Of a stretch of DNA of 64,000 nucleotides, positions 54,764 to 62,609 are shown piece by piece. The notes under the pieces were generated by a model. The model had not been told where the DNA came from. It ran no database searches and saw nothing but the letters and a program-made list of their open reading frames with translations. Made by a program: the position numbers and the translations under genes. Source of the DNA: an uncultured Bacteroidia bacterium. Lineage in GTDB: Bacteria; Bacteroidota; Bacteroidia; Bacteroidales; Prolixibacteraceae. The stretch spans positions 87,102 through 151,101 of the forward strand of contig CAIVMQ010000029.1 in assembly GCA_903907075.1 (NCBI GenBank), written 5' to 3'. Positions within the stretch are counted from its first letter, which is position 1; each line of letters starts with the position of its first letter.

Positions 54764-55855
54764 TTATTTTGATGCCCAACGATAAAGGCCAATAGCGATC
54801 ACTGCATAGATCAGATTGGGGAGCCACACCGCTAAAAGGGCATTAAATCCAACCTTTACAGCAAAGATGGTTGACACCTGCATAAACATGATATAGGTAA
54901 AACTTAAAAACAACCCCAGGCCCAGATGTATTCCGAGGCCTCCTCTCATCCGCCGGGAAGCCAAGGAGACTCCAATAACAGAAAGGATAAAGGTGCTAAT
55001 AGGGCCGGCAGTTCGTTTATAGCTCTCCTGCTCATAACGGGCTACATTATCAACTCCTCTTAGTTTAAGATCTGAGATATAAGTATTAATTTCGCGAAAG
55101 CTCATCGTCTCTTCCTTCGCATTTTGCTGACCAAAATCTGCTGGTAGCATTCGTAGTGAGGTGTCCATAGCTGCACCGGTCTTTACAATCTCGGTTGGGC
55201 CACGCATATCACGGATATAATAATTTTGAATGACCCATTTTTTCTTCTCCCTATCCCACTTGATACTCTCAGCAATTAACTTCTTTACTAGTTTCTTCCC
55301 CTCAAACTTATCAATAGAGAAACGGTAACCCACATCAAGCTTATTATTATAGCTCTGCATGTAGACGTAAAGCCCAGGCTCTAATTGGCGATGAATGTTC
55401 TTTTCTACATTCACAAACTCATTATTGATATAGGTATTTCTAAAGTTTACACGTGCCTCTGTAGCCGAGGGGATAACAAAATTTCCTAAGACCCAAGACA
55501 GAAGGGCAATAACCCCAGAGGCAATCATATAGGGACGCATCAACCGTTTATAGGAAACGCCACTCGCAAGAATGGCGATTATTTCAGAGTTATAGGCCAT
55601 CTTACTGGTGAAAAATATGACAGCAATAAAGGTGAAAAGGGCACTAAAAAGATTCGCGTAGTAGGGGATAAAATTGAGATAATAATCGAAAATAATGGCC
55701 TTAAGCGGCGCATTTTTTGTAATAAAATCATCTATATTCTCAGAGACATCAAATATAATAGATATGCTAATTATCAACGTAATAGCCAGGAAGAAAGTCC
55801 CCAGATATTTTTTGATAATATACTGGTCGATTCGCTTGATATACTTTGTGACCAT
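54764..55855 (-). CDS. LptF/LptG-family permease
   Basis: Inner-membrane part of the LPS exporter LptB2FG. Six helices (three at about 18-110 and three at the C-terminus) flank a periplasmic beta-jellyroll domain (about 130-255). Typical segments are FLAITLIISISIIFDVSENIDDFI and AGPISTFILSVIGVSLASRRMRGGLGIHLGLGLFLSFTYI. Length 363. Next to tgt, as is frequent in Bacteroidota. The F or G identity cannot be settled by eye. Confidence 0.92.
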   Translation of the reverse strand: MVTKYIKRIDQYIIKKYLGTFFLAITLIISISIIFDVSENIDDFITKNAPLKAIIFDYYLNFIPYYANLFSALFTFIAVIFFTSKMAYNSEIIAILASGVSYKRLMRPYMIASGVIALLSWVLGNFVIPSATEARVNFRNTYINNEFVNVEKNIHRQLEPGLYVYMQSYNNKLDVGYRFSIDKFEGKKLVKKLIAESIKWDREKKKWVIQNYYIRDMRGPTEIVKTGAAMDTSLRMLPADFGQQNAKEETMSFREINTYISDLKLRGVDNVARYEQESYKRTAGPISTFILSVIGVSLASRRMRGGLGIHLGLGLFLSFTYIMFMQVSTIFAVKVGFNALLAVWLPNLIYAVIAIGLYRWASK

Positions 55856-55891
55856 TTCTCTTTATTTTTATACTATAATTAGCTAATAATT

Positions 55892-57022
55892 CTAAAGTCT
55901 TTTTCCTAGCTGCGCAACCATTTGCTCTTTCCATGTTTTGAATGTACCGGCAAGAATCTGATTGCGAGCTTCATTTACCAGCCAGATATAAAATGCCAGG
56001 TTATGCATGCTTCCAATTTGAGCTCCCAGCATCTCCTTTGCACTAAAGAGATGACGCAGGTAAGCCTTCGAATAGTGATGATCGACAAACGAGGTTCCCT
56101 CGGGATCGATTGGCGAAAAGTCGTCTCGCCATTTATTATTCTTAATATTTATTATCCCGTTTCGGGTAAAGAGCATTCCGTTTCGCCCATTTCTTGTTGG
56201 CATAACACAGTCGAACATGTCAACACCTCGATCGATAGCCTGAAGGATATTTACTGGAGTACCCACTCCCATAAGATAGCGAGGTTTATTCTCAGGCAGT
56301 ATCTCATTTACGACCTCAATCATCTCATACATATCCTCTTCTTTCTCACCCACAGAAAGCCCTCCAATGGCATATCCGTCAAAATCAAATGAGGCGACAT
56401 GCTCGGCAGCCTTTTGGCGTAATTCAGGATAGATACACCCCTGAACAATTGGGAATAAGGATTGCGGATAACCATATTTAGATTCTGTTTCAGCAAACCT
56501 ATTGATGCATCTTTCGAGCCAACGCTGGGTTAATTCGAGCGATTTCTTAGCATAGTCATAATCAGCATCTCCTGGTGTACACTCATCAAAAGCCATTATG
56601 ATATCAGCCCCTATCGAGCGTTGAATATCAATAACGCTCTCTGGAGTAAACAGGTGTCTTGAGCCATCGATATGGGACTGAAATTTAGCACCCTCCTCAG
56701 ATAATTTCCGGATATCGCCTAGAGAAAAGACTTGAAATCCTCCGCTATCGGTTAAAATAGGTCTATCCCATCCATTAAAACGGTGAAGTCCTCCTGCTTT
56801 TTCTATTATATCGACACCGGGTCGCAAATAAAGATGGTACGTATTACCCAAAATAATTTGAGCCCCAATATCCTCTTTAAGATCTTTAAAATGAACACCC
56901 TTTACAGAACCCACAGTGCCCACAGGCATAAATATTGGCGTATCTATTTGTCCATGAGCAGTTTCTATCTTACCTGCCCGTGCCTTTGAATGCGGAGTTG
57001 TCCCTAGAAGTTCAAATTTCAT
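55892..57022 (-). CDS. tgt: tRNA-guanine(34) transglycosylase
   Basis: Exchanges guanine 34 for preQ1 in tRNAs with GUN anticodons (queuosine pathway). TIM barrel with ILTDSGGFQVFSLGDIRKLSEEGAKFQSHIDGSRHLFTPE (catalytic Asp region), IIMAFDECTPGDADY and GYAIGGLSVGEKEEDM. The C-terminal zinc site is altered: where E. coli has CSCYTC the sequence is GTSFVDHHYS, so the usual three cysteines are absent. The rest is normal (376 residues), and this variant seems typical of the phylum. It is the first gene of the tgt-lptG pair. Confidence 0.95.
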   Translation of the reverse strand: MKFELLGTTPHSKARAGKIETAHGQIDTPIFMPVGTVGSVKGVHFKDLKEDIGAQIILGNTYHLYLRPGVDIIEKAGGLHRFNGWDRPILTDSGGFQVFSLGDIRKLSEEGAKFQSHIDGSRHLFTPESVIDIQRSIGADIIMAFDECTPGDADYDYAKKSLELTQRWLERCINRFAETESKYGYPQSLFPIVQGCIYPELRQKAAEHVASFDFDGYAIGGLSVGEKEEDMYEMIEVVNEILPENKPRYLMGVGTPVNILQAIDRGVDMFDCVMPTRNGRNGMLFTRNGIINIKNNKWRDDFSPIDPEGTSFVDHHYSKAYLRHLFSAKEMLGAQIGSMHNLAFYIWLVNEARNQILAGTFKTWKEQMVAQLGKRL

Positions 57023-57041
57023 TATAAAAATATTCGCCTCG

Positions 57042-57049
57042 CAAAGATA
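57042..57049 (-). promoter_or_regulatory. -7 promoter element TATCTTTG of tgt
   Basis: Exact TAnnTTTG match on the minus strand, 19 bases upstream of the tgt ATG at 57022. Confidence 0.6.
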
Positions 57050-57119
57050 GTTATTAAAGAAGAATATTCAGGAAAGTGAAAAAAATGTAAAAAACAATGA
57101 ATGTTAGAAACTCAATTTG

Positions 57120-57127
57120 TAATTTTG
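57120..57127 (+). promoter_or_regulatory. -7 promoter element TAATTTTG
   Basis: Exact TAnnTTTG match, 22 bases upstream of the ATG at 57150. Confidence 0.55.
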
Positions 57128-57149
57128 AGCCCTTTGGTAGTTTCCTATT

Positions 57150-58283
57150 ATGATTGAAATAAGCGGGTTTACATTTGGAGTAGCAGAGTTTTTTTTACTG
57201 ATCGGATTTGGGTTAGTATTTTTAATACAGTTTTTTTATCAACTGTTAATGGCTGCTTTTACCCTAAGTGGAAGAAAAAAGCATAAAAAAGAGGAGTATC
57301 CTTCAATATCAATAATAGTCCCATCACGTAATTATGAAGAGAATCTTCGGGAATTAATTCCTAGCTTATTAGAGCAGGACTATCCAAATTTCGAGGTGGT
57401 GGTTGTAGATGACTGTTCATCGGATGGCACCGAGTGGTACCTATCCGAGCTCAAGTTGCACTCTAATAAATTAAAAACCAGCCGTATCGTACAAGAGACA
57501 GATTTCCCCAATGCGCTGGTAATAACCATAGGAGTTAGAGCTGCCTCCAATGAGTGGTTGATTTTCCTTAACCCACTGTGCCGAATAAATGGGACCGATT
57601 GGTTAAAATCATTTGCAAGTAAAATTGGGACTAAAACAGAAGCTGTATTTGGGTTTGTAAAATATTCAAACCAGGAAGGATCGATGCAGAAATTCTTACG
57701 GTATGAGAATTTAAACTCCTATATTCTTTATGGATCAGCACGTTATATGGGTGCACCTATGCCAATAAGCGATATGAATATTGCCTATAAGAGGGAGAAA
57801 TTTCTTAGTCTCAGAGGGTTTGCGGCTGTTTTAGATGCCAGATTCAGTGAAAATGAATTGTTTATAAATAAAATCTCGACTAAAAAGAACTCCGTATTTC
57901 TCTTGGACCGTTCCACGGTGATTAATTTTACCGGAGAAACGGAGTGGGAAGACGAGATCAACTACAAAAAGAAGCAGCTTTTACTGAAGAGGAAATTCTC
58001 ATTCAAGCAAAAACTCTTTTTAGCTATTAATACCATAAGCCTTCTTTTATTTGACGCACTAATGATTGCACTGGTGATCATCTCTCCCTGGCGATTATAC
58101 ATTGCAGGAGTTTGGTTGTTTAAAATTGTCCATGAACTGATTTGGGGAGTCGTTGCGATGAAACGTTTAGGGGAGAAGAATTTATTCCCCGGATTATTGA
58201 TTCTAAGATCAGTAGCACCTTTTTTCAATTTTGCACTATCTTTCAGACAACTTTTCAACCGAAGAAAACGGAAATGGAAATAG
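57150..58283 (+). CDS. GT2-family membrane glycosyltransferase
   Basis: A 377-residue protein with an N-terminal membrane helix (about 13-35), a GT-A domain (ISIIVPSRNYEENLRELIPSLLEQDYPNFEVVVVDDCSSDGTEWYL, about 50-100) and two or more C-terminal helices (about 290-345). The QxxRW-like motif of processive enzymes is not seen. The sugar and acceptor are unknown. It ends 20 bases upstream of rsmG, probably in one transcript. Confidence 0.9.
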   Translation: MIEISGFTFGVAEFFLLIGFGLVFLIQFFYQLLMAAFTLSGRKKHKKEEYPSISIIVPSRNYEENLRELIPSLLEQDYPNFEVVVVDDCSSDGTEWYLSELKLHSNKLKTSRIVQETDFPNALVITIGVRAASNEWLIFLNPLCRINGTDWLKSFASKIGTKTEAVFGFVKYSNQEGSMQKFLRYENLNSYILYGSARYMGAPMPISDMNIAYKREKFLSLRGFAAVLDARFSENELFINKISTKKNSVFLLDRSTVINFTGETEWEDEINYKKKQLLLKRKFSFKQKLFLAINTISLLLFDALMIALVIISPWRLYIAGVWLFKIVHELIWGVVAMKRLGEKNLFPGLLILRSVAPFFNFALSFRQLFNRRKRKWK

Positions 58284-58302
58284 GGATAATTCAGATAACC
58301 CC

Positions 58303-58929
58303 ATGTTGATTATTCAGAAATATTTTCCGCACTTAACGGCACATCAAGTGTTGCTTTTCGAGAAGATGGCTCCTATTTATAGCGAATGGAATGAAAAGAT
58401 CAATGTTATTTCGCGAAAAGATATCGATTCCCTTTACGAGCGGCATATTCTTCACTCATTGGCGATTGCTAAAATAATCACCTTCAGACCCGGAACAAAG
58501 ATTCTTGATGTTGGAACAGGTGGTGGATTTCCTGGCATTCCGTTGGCGATCCTTTTCCCGGAGTGTCATTTTACCTTAATTGACTCGATTGGAAAAAAGA
58601 TTAAAGTGGTGCAGGCAGTTGTCGAAGAACTAGGCCTAACAAATGTAACTGCAATTCACACGCGAGTGCAAGAGGTGAAGGAGGAGTTTGATTTTGTAAT
58701 CTCAAGGGCTGTAACGGCATTCCCCGATTTTGTTGGATGGGTAAAAAAGAATATTGCACGGCAGCCTAAAAACTCGCGTCCAAATGGAATTATCTATTTA
58801 AAAGGGGGTGATTTCGAGCAAGAGATTAAGAATTTCAAACAGAGTATCGAGATCGCCGATCTAACTGCATTTTATGAAGAGCCCTATTTTGAGACTAAAA
58901 AAGTGATCTATCTCCCGATAAATAGGTAA
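58303..58929 (+). CDS. rsmG: 16S rRNA (guanine527-N7)-methyltransferase
   Basis: Methylates G527 of 16S rRNA using SAM. The GidB-family blocks are NVISRKDIDSLYERHILHSLAIAKII and the SAM motif KILDVGTGGGFPGIPLAILFPECHFTLIDSIGKKIKVVQAV (about 68-108). DFVISRAVTAFPDFVGWVKKN follows. I start it at ATG 58303 (208 residues); a longer frame to 58231 opens with TTG inside the previous gene. Confidence 0.95.
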   Translation: MLIIQKYFPHLTAHQVLLFEKMAPIYSEWNEKINVISRKDIDSLYERHILHSLAIAKIITFRPGTKILDVGTGGGFPGIPLAILFPECHFTLIDSIGKKIKVVQAVVEELGLTNVTAIHTRVQEVKEEFDFVISRAVTAFPDFVGWVKKNIARQPKNSRPNGIIYLKGGDFEQEIKNFKQSIEIADLTAFYEEPYFETKKVIYLPINR

Positions 58930-59135
58930 TGCAATAAAATAAATTAATTCTAATTTGGCTTTTAGTTTGTCATCATTGAAAAAAGTCTTATTTTTGCACT
59001 CCAATTTAGACGGAAGTTTATTGCTATTTGTATTGAATTTCGCCTATTTTGCACTGAATCCTCAGTAATTAAACCTTTAATTCAGGTTACATTTATTGAG
59101 TTTCTTAGGACATCTAAAAAATAAATTATAGAGAT
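58930..59135. other. rpmH leader region
   Basis: Holds the rpmH promoter (58966-58996) and a leader of about 130 bases with no gene. A leader this long before rpmH could carry ribosomal-protein-type control, but no known structure was recognised. Confidence 0.45.
58966..58996 (+). promoter_or_regulatory. Promoter of rpmH
   Basis: TTTG (58966-58969), exactly 19 bases, then TATTTTTG (58989-58996): an ideal Bacteroidota promoter. Transcription would begin near 59002. Confidence 0.8.
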
Positions 59136-59294
59136 ATGAAAAGAACATTTCAACCATCGAATAGAAAAAGGAGAAACAAACATGGTTTCCGTGAAAGAAT
59201 GTCGACAGCAAACGGACGTAAAGTGTTAAAAGCCCGCAGGGCAAAAGGTCGCAAGAAACTAAGTGTTTCTGATGAGCCTCAGCATAAGAGATAA
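59136..59294 (+). CDS. rpmH: Ribosomal protein L34
   Basis: A 52-residue protein of the large ribosomal subunit: [47 protein letters not shown], with the canonical [23 protein letters not shown] block and the basic C-terminal half. In many bacteria it neighbours rnpA near the origin. Here it is alone, between rsmG and a PASTA gene, with its own strong promoter and a hairpin after it. Confidence 0.98.
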   Translation: MKRTFQPSNRKRRNKHGFRERMSTANGRKVLKARRAKGRKKLSVSDEPQHKR

Positions 59295-59322
59295 ATAGGT
59301 CTTAGCACCTTTAAATCATATA

Positions 59323-59370
59323 AAAATGTGTGGTAGAGACGTAGCTTGCTGCGTCTCTACCACACATTTT
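59323..59370. terminator. Perfect 19-base hairpin after rpmH
   Basis: Arms 59323-59341 and 59352-59370 pair without mismatch (arm AAAATGTGTGGTAGAGACG), around a 10-base loop that itself could pair AGC with GCT. The sequence then runs into TTTTGTTTTT. It fits a strong terminator for rpmH. The core GTAGAGACG ... CGTCTCTAC is also a repeat I recall from many bacterial genomes, so it may have arrived as a repeat. Confidence 0.75.
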
Positions 59371-59431
59371 GTTTTTATTGGAATATTCTGATTAATTTTG
59401 ATCCCATTGAAATATATTTGACTCTTTTCGT

Positions 59432-60244
59432 ATGCGGCTAAAAGAATTTTTCACAAATAAAATAATTCTCCAGAATCTGGGGCTTGCCCTTATAATCACC
59501 ATTGTTCTTATTTGGCTTAGCTTAATAATCCTCTCTTTCTATACGAATAAAGGGGAAAACCTCCCAGCACCGGAACTCAAAGGATTAACAATCAAACAGA
59601 TGGAAACCCTTTCTCAAGAACGTAAATTTAGATTTGTGATTGAAGACTCGGTGTTCCGAAAAAATACGATTCCCGGTACGGTAATATTTCAGAATCCATC
59701 TGCCGGACATAAGATTAAACCCAACCGGTTAATAACGATTATCATCTCTTCGGTCAAGCCCGAACAGGTTGAAGTCCCAAAGCTCACAGACATCTCAATT
59801 CGCCAAGCCCGAGAGGTACTTGAATCAAAAGGATTTGCTATTGGCGACATCTTATTACGCCCCTCCGAATTTGACGACTTAGTGCTTGAACAACTATATG
59901 CCAATAAACCTATTGTACCGGGCTCGAAGTTGGCCAACGGCTCAGCCATAGACCTTGTGGTTGGGAAAAAGATGGCCGGCGGTGAGACAACGGTGCCAGC
60001 CTTAACTCTACTTACCCTTTCTGTTGCTGAAGAGGTATTAAAAAGCAGATCATTGACTGTAGGATCGGTTATTTATGATCCGGAAATTAAATCATCTGAA
60101 GATACATTAAATGCAGTTATCTGGAAACAGCAACCGCAAAATGATTCCCTAACAAGGGTAATGCCAGGATTATCGGTCGATTTATGGCTAAGGAGTAAAA
60201 CCAAGAATTCCGATTCAACGGAGATAAAATCAACTGACAATTAA
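59432..60244 (+). CDS. PASTA-domain membrane protein
   Basis: A short cytoplasmic start, one membrane helix (about 15-36), then three extracytoplasmic PASTA repeats (about 42-110, 112-180 and 186-255; for example IPGTVIFQNPSAGHKIKPNRLITIIIS). There is no kinase or penicillin-binding domain, so it is not PknB or a PBP. The repeats suggest binding to peptidoglycan fragments. It overlaps the rluD-type gene by one base. Confidence 0.9.
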   Translation: MRLKEFFTNKIILQNLGLALIITIVLIWLSLIILSFYTNKGENLPAPELKGLTIKQMETLSQERKFRFVIEDSVFRKNTIPGTVIFQNPSAGHKIKPNRLITIIISSVKPEQVEVPKLTDISIRQAREVLESKGFAIGDILLRPSEFDDLVLEQLYANKPIVPGSKLANGSAIDLVVGKKMAGGETTVPALTLLTLSVAEEVLKSRSLTVGSVIYDPEIKSSEDTLNAVIWKQQPQNDSLTRVMPGLSVDLWLRSKTKNSDSTEIKSTDN

Positions 60245-61305
60245 TGAGCGTAAAAACGATAGATGAAGAGCCGGATGAATTAGACGAGAACGGTGAAGAG
60301 ATTATTCAGTATGAGCATTACCGGTTTTTAGCAGATCAGGGACAAGGCTTAATGAGAATCGACAAGTTCCTTGTTAACAGAATGGAAGGCACATCACGCA
60401 ACCGTATCCAGGCTGCGGCCGAAGCAGGCAGCATCTTCGTAAATGGGATAGTTGTCAAATCAAATCACCGTGTTAAGCCCGGAGAAGAGGTTACGGTAAT
60501 GCTTGATTACCCGCGGCGCGAACTAAAGATTATCCCTGAAGATATCCCCCTAAATATTGTCTATGAGGACGATGAACTGATGATTGTCAATAAACAGGCT
60601 GGTCTTGTTGTCCATCCGGGACACGGAAATTATAGCGGCACATTGGTTAATGCATTGGTATATAAATATCAGAATCTAGAGCTATATGGAGGTAATGATC
60701 CTCGTCCGGGATTAGTCCATCGGATTGATAAGAACACCTCAGGGCTGCTTGTTGTGGCTAAAACAGAGCTTGCCAAGCTAAATTTAGCCCTTCAGTTTTT
60801 TAATCGTACTACAAAACGAAAATATGTCGCTTTAGTATGGGGAAACTTAGCCTCAGATGAAGGGACAATAGAAGGAAATATCGGAAGAAGCCTTAAAAAC
60901 AGACAAGTATTTACGGTGTACCCCGATGGCGAAAGTGGTAAGCCAGCAATCACTCATTACCGGGTAATCGAAAGACTCGGATATGTAAACCTTGTCGAGT
61001 GCATTCTTGAGACTGGAAGAACTCATCAGATAAGGGTTCACATGAAGCATATCGGTCATCCTTTATTTAACGATGATGTCTACGGTGGAGATCGTATTTT
61101 AAAAGGTACTACATTTGCCAAATACAAACAATTTGTTGAAAATTGCTTTAAATTAATTCCTGGTCAGGCCCTGCATGCCAAAATACTTGGCTTTGTTCAT
61201 CCCGTGACCAAAGAAGAGCTATTTTTTGATTCGGAGTTGCCTGATAATCTTGGGCAGTTAGTCGATAAATGGCGAAACTATATATCAAATAGAGACTTAG
61301 ACTAA
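60244..61305 (+). CDS. RluD-family 23S rRNA pseudouridine synthase
   Basis: An N-terminal S4 RNA-binding domain (about 36-95, RIDKFLVNRMEGTSRNRIQAAAEAGSIFVNG) is followed by the catalytic domain with the Asp162 in PGLVHRIDKNTSGLLVVAKT and the ECILETGRTHQIRVHMKHIGHPL motif. The full S4-plus-catalytic layout is that of RluD/RluC. The target is probably in 23S rRNA helix 69 or similar. It starts at the last base of the PASTA gene stop and is followed 11 bases later by ddl. Confidence 0.94.
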   Translation: MSVKTIDEEPDELDENGEEIIQYEHYRFLADQGQGLMRIDKFLVNRMEGTSRNRIQAAAEAGSIFVNGIVVKSNHRVKPGEEVTVMLDYPRRELKIIPEDIPLNIVYEDDELMIVNKQAGLVVHPGHGNYSGTLVNALVYKYQNLELYGGNDPRPGLVHRIDKNTSGLLVVAKTELAKLNLALQFFNRTTKRKYVALVWGNLASDEGTIEGNIGRSLKNRQVFTVYPDGESGKPAITHYRVIERLGYVNLVECILETGRTHQIRVHMKHIGHPLFNDDVYGGDRILKGTTFAKYKQFVENCFKLIPGQALHAKILGFVHPVTKEELFFDSELPDNLGQLVDKWRNYISNRDLD

Positions 61306-61316
61306 AGAGCTATCCT

Positions 61317-62303
61317 ATGAACCTCAAAAACATTGCCGTTGTAGCTGGTGGAGACTCCTCGGAATATATCGTATCGGTAAAAAGTGGAGCGAATGTGTTA
61401 AAAGCGATAAATACGGATCTTTTCAATCCTTGGTTGGTTCGAATAAAAGGTGAAGAGTGGGTGGTATTAAATGACGATGAGTGTGTTGCAGAAATTGACA
61501 AGTCTGATTTCTCGTTTACGCTCAATGGGAAGCGCTATAAATTCGACTATGCCTATATCATTATTCACGGTACGCCTGGTGAAGATGGGATGCTTCAAGG
61601 TTACTTCGAGATGCTTAAGATCCCCTACTCTTCGTGCGACGTACAATCCTCGGCCTTGACCTTTAACAAGTTCTTTTGCAATAACTATCTGCGAAGCTTC
61701 GGCATTCCAATGGCTCAATCAGTAAGACTTTGTGCCGGAGAAAAATACAGTGGTACTCAGATCATTGAAAAATTAGGATTACCGCTTTTTGTAAAACCAA
61801 GTGCAGGAGGATCGAGCTTTGGGATCTCAAAAGTTAAGCAAAGCAGCGAACTTAGCGAGGCCATCAACAAAGCTCTTGACGAGAGTCCCGAGGTTATTAT
61901 TGAACAATTTATTGATGGTGCTGAATTTACGTGCGGAGTAGTGCGCATCGGCGAACGAAAACTAGTCTTCCCCGTTACTGAAGTAATCCCTAAGAATGAG
62001 TTCTTCGATTATGAAGCCAAATATACTCCTGGCATGGCCGACGAGATTACTCCTGCCAGAATCTCAGATGAACTAACACTTAAAATACAACAGCAAACAG
62101 CCCAAATCTACGACCTCTGTAATTGCAAAGGGATCGTTCGAATTGATTTTATCCTAAGCGAAGACACCTTCAACTTCCTTGAAGTCAATACGGTACCCGG
62201 AATGACCGCAACCAGCTTTATCCCACAGCAAATCCAGGCGATGGGCTTAGATCTTTCCGAATTGCTCACAGATATAATTAATGAAGGATTAAAAACTGAA
62301 TAA
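61317..62303 (+). CDS. ddl: D-alanine--D-alanine ligase
   Basis: Joins two D-alanines with ATP for peptidoglycan pentapeptide synthesis. ATP-grasp fold: N-terminal NIAVVAGGDSSEYIVSVKSG, HGTPGEDGMLQGYFEMLKIPYSS, then LPLFVKPSAGGSSFGISKVK, VIIEQFIDGAEFTCGVV and the metal site RIDFILSEDTFNFLEVNTVPGMTATSF. Length 328. Cotranscribed with the PASTA and pseudouridine synthase genes. Confidence 0.97.
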   Translation: MNLKNIAVVAGGDSSEYIVSVKSGANVLKAINTDLFNPWLVRIKGEEWVVLNDDECVAEIDKSDFSFTLNGKRYKFDYAYIIIHGTPGEDGMLQGYFEMLKIPYSSCDVQSSALTFNKFFCNNYLRSFGIPMAQSVRLCAGEKYSGTQIIEKLGLPLFVKPSAGGSSFGISKVKQSSELSEAINKALDESPEVIIEQFIDGAEFTCGVVRIGERKLVFPVTEVIPKNEFFDYEAKYTPGMADEITPARISDELTLKIQQQTAQIYDLCNCKGIVRIDFILSEDTFNFLEVNTVPGMTATSFIPQQIQAMGLDLSELLTDIINEGLKTE

Positions 62304-62609
62304 AAGCAGATGTTTAGGTCGCTTAAAAGCTGAATAAAATAGTTATTCACAAATTGGTGATAACTATGTTTATAACGGTGTTGAAATTTTAATGGAATAG
62401 TTTAATAAGCTGAATAGGGAAAAGATACCCGCCTTGGAAGCTCCGCTGCTGTTCTAAATCCAAAACTCAATCGGAATTTTTGCGGGAATAAGTGTACTTT
62501 CCATTTTTCAAGTTCCGTGAATTACAAATCCGGAACAGCTCGTTATCTAACTGTATAACATTTAAATATCCCAAAATAATTTCTATTATTTTGGCTTAAA
62601 ATTATCACT
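62304..62609. other. Gap before dnaB with an AT-rich dyad
   Basis: No gene is supported in these 306 bases. Its right end holds a perfect 9-base hairpin (CCAAAATAA 62571-62579, TTATTTTGG 62586-62594, 6-base loop), 15 bases before the dnaB ATG. This could be an operator or a leader structure. Confidence 0.45.

Noticed and set aside
55922..56392. A 156-residue plus-strand reading frame opposite tgt
   Set aside because: It is antisense to conserved tgt coding sequence and shows no domain.
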